Below are positions 63,729-64,000 of a DNA stretch of 64,000 nucleotides, piece after piece (positions within the stretch are counted from its first letter, which is position 1; the number at the start of each line of letters is the position of its first letter). Source of the stretch: Syntrophobotulus glycolicus DSM 8271. Its GTDB lineage: Bacteria; Bacillota; Desulfitobacteriia; Desulfitobacteriales; Syntrophobotulaceae. The notes below the pieces were generated by a model. That model had not been told where the DNA came from and ran no database searches. It saw only the letters and a program-made list of their open reading frames with translations. The stretch is taken from assembly GCF_000190635.1 (NCBI RefSeq), contig NC_015172.1, forward strand, positions 1,550,001-1,614,000, read 5' to 3'. The position numbers and the translations under genes were made by a program.

Positions 63729-64000
63729 ATGAAGAGAATATCCCTTCTTGCCTTGTCTGTACTGTTTTCTATTCTGATTGTTTCGTCTTCAGGGCTGGCG
63801 GCAATATCCATTCCCCAGCCCGGCAGTCAGTTTTATGTTTTGGATCAGGCCAATGTTCTTGATCAGAGCACGGAACAAACGATTATCCAGACATCTGCCG
63901 CCTTGCAGCAGAAAACGAAAGCGCAGGTCGTCGTGCTCACCGTCAGCAGTCTGAATGGGGCTTCTCTGGAAGATTATGCATTGGCGGTCTTAAGGGGATG
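63729..64000 (+). CDS. TPM domain protein (YgcG-like), cut by window end
   Basis: The first 90 residues of a secreted or membrane-anchored protein: signal peptide (MKRISLLALSVLFSILIVSS), then the TPM domain start FYVLDQANVLDQSTEQTII, AQVVVLTVSSLNGASLEDYA. TPM proteins with LemA partners are membrane-associated and may act on photosystem or envelope protein turnover in other groups; the role here is unknown. The reading frame is open to base 64000. Confidence 0.85.
   Translation, partial: MKRISLLALSVLFSILIVSSSGLAAISIPQPGSQFYVLDQANVLDQSTEQTIIQTSAALQQKTKAQVVVLTVSSLNGASLEDYALAVLRG

Overview
The window reads as about 64 kb of chromosome from an anaerobic, endospore-forming Firmicute, most likely of the Peptococcaceae type (Desulfitobacterium / Dehalobacter / Desulfosporosinus group). 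The evidence is a CotD-like spore coat protein, a BclA-type collagen-like spore-surface protein, repeated promoters of the sporulation SigK type, strong AGGAGG ribosome binding sites, GTG and TTG starts, c-di-AMP and NiCo riboswitches, several radical SAM enzymes and a FeoB system. The genus is inferred and not proven. No rRNA, tRNA or CRISPR was seen.

Layout. 1-1.1 kb: end of feoB and its Cys-rich partner. 1.3 kb: CotD-like coat protein. 1.6-6.2 kb: heterodimeric ABC exporter divergent from a LysR regulator. 6.6-7.9 kb: cyclopropane fatty acid synthase. 7.9-15.7 kb: a structured leader followed by a co-directional set (SsuABC-like transporter, DUF2294 protein, two radical SAM enzymes, PNPOx-like flavoprotein, SAM synthetase) that looks like one pathway of unknown product. 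16-19.3 kb: MerR regulator with MFS pump, divergent polysaccharide deacetylase. 19.4-37 kb: a large glycan island. 38-41.5 kb: decayed mobile-element DNA around an intact TetR/metallo-hydrolase pair with a 42-bp palindromic operator. 41.7-44 kb: collagen-like protein. 44-49 kb: TetR plus YbtPQ-like exporter pair and a DtxR-type regulator. 49-64 kb: mostly housekeeping (DUF4153, FAD-Rieske oxidoreductase, NiCo-riboswitch CDF pump, two-domain glycosyltransferase, diguanylate cyclase, c-di-AMP-riboswitch KimA-like potassium importer, PAP2, LysE, AmrS, PPK2, LemA, TPM).

The most interesting system is the 21-44 kb region. Eight transcription units there carry AC-N16/17-[C/A]ATAnnnTA, the SigK (late mother-cell sporulation) promoter pattern, and five of them share an extra GGACAA element. 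They drive a DegT aminotransferase, four paralogous glycosyltransferases with a conserved four-cysteine insert, two NeuD/PglD-type acyltransferases, an acyl cassette (MaoC hydratase, SDR, FkbH-like HAD, ACP), two tiny paralogous membrane peptides, a DUF4474 protein and the 154-triplet collagen-like protein. RfbA and RfbB sit among them, without RmlC or RmlD. Together this suggests synthesis of dTDP-4-acylamido-4,6-dideoxyhexose(s) and their attachment to a threonine-rich collagen-like spore-surface protein. That would be analogous to the anthrose/BclA system of Bacillus anthracis but built from different parts.
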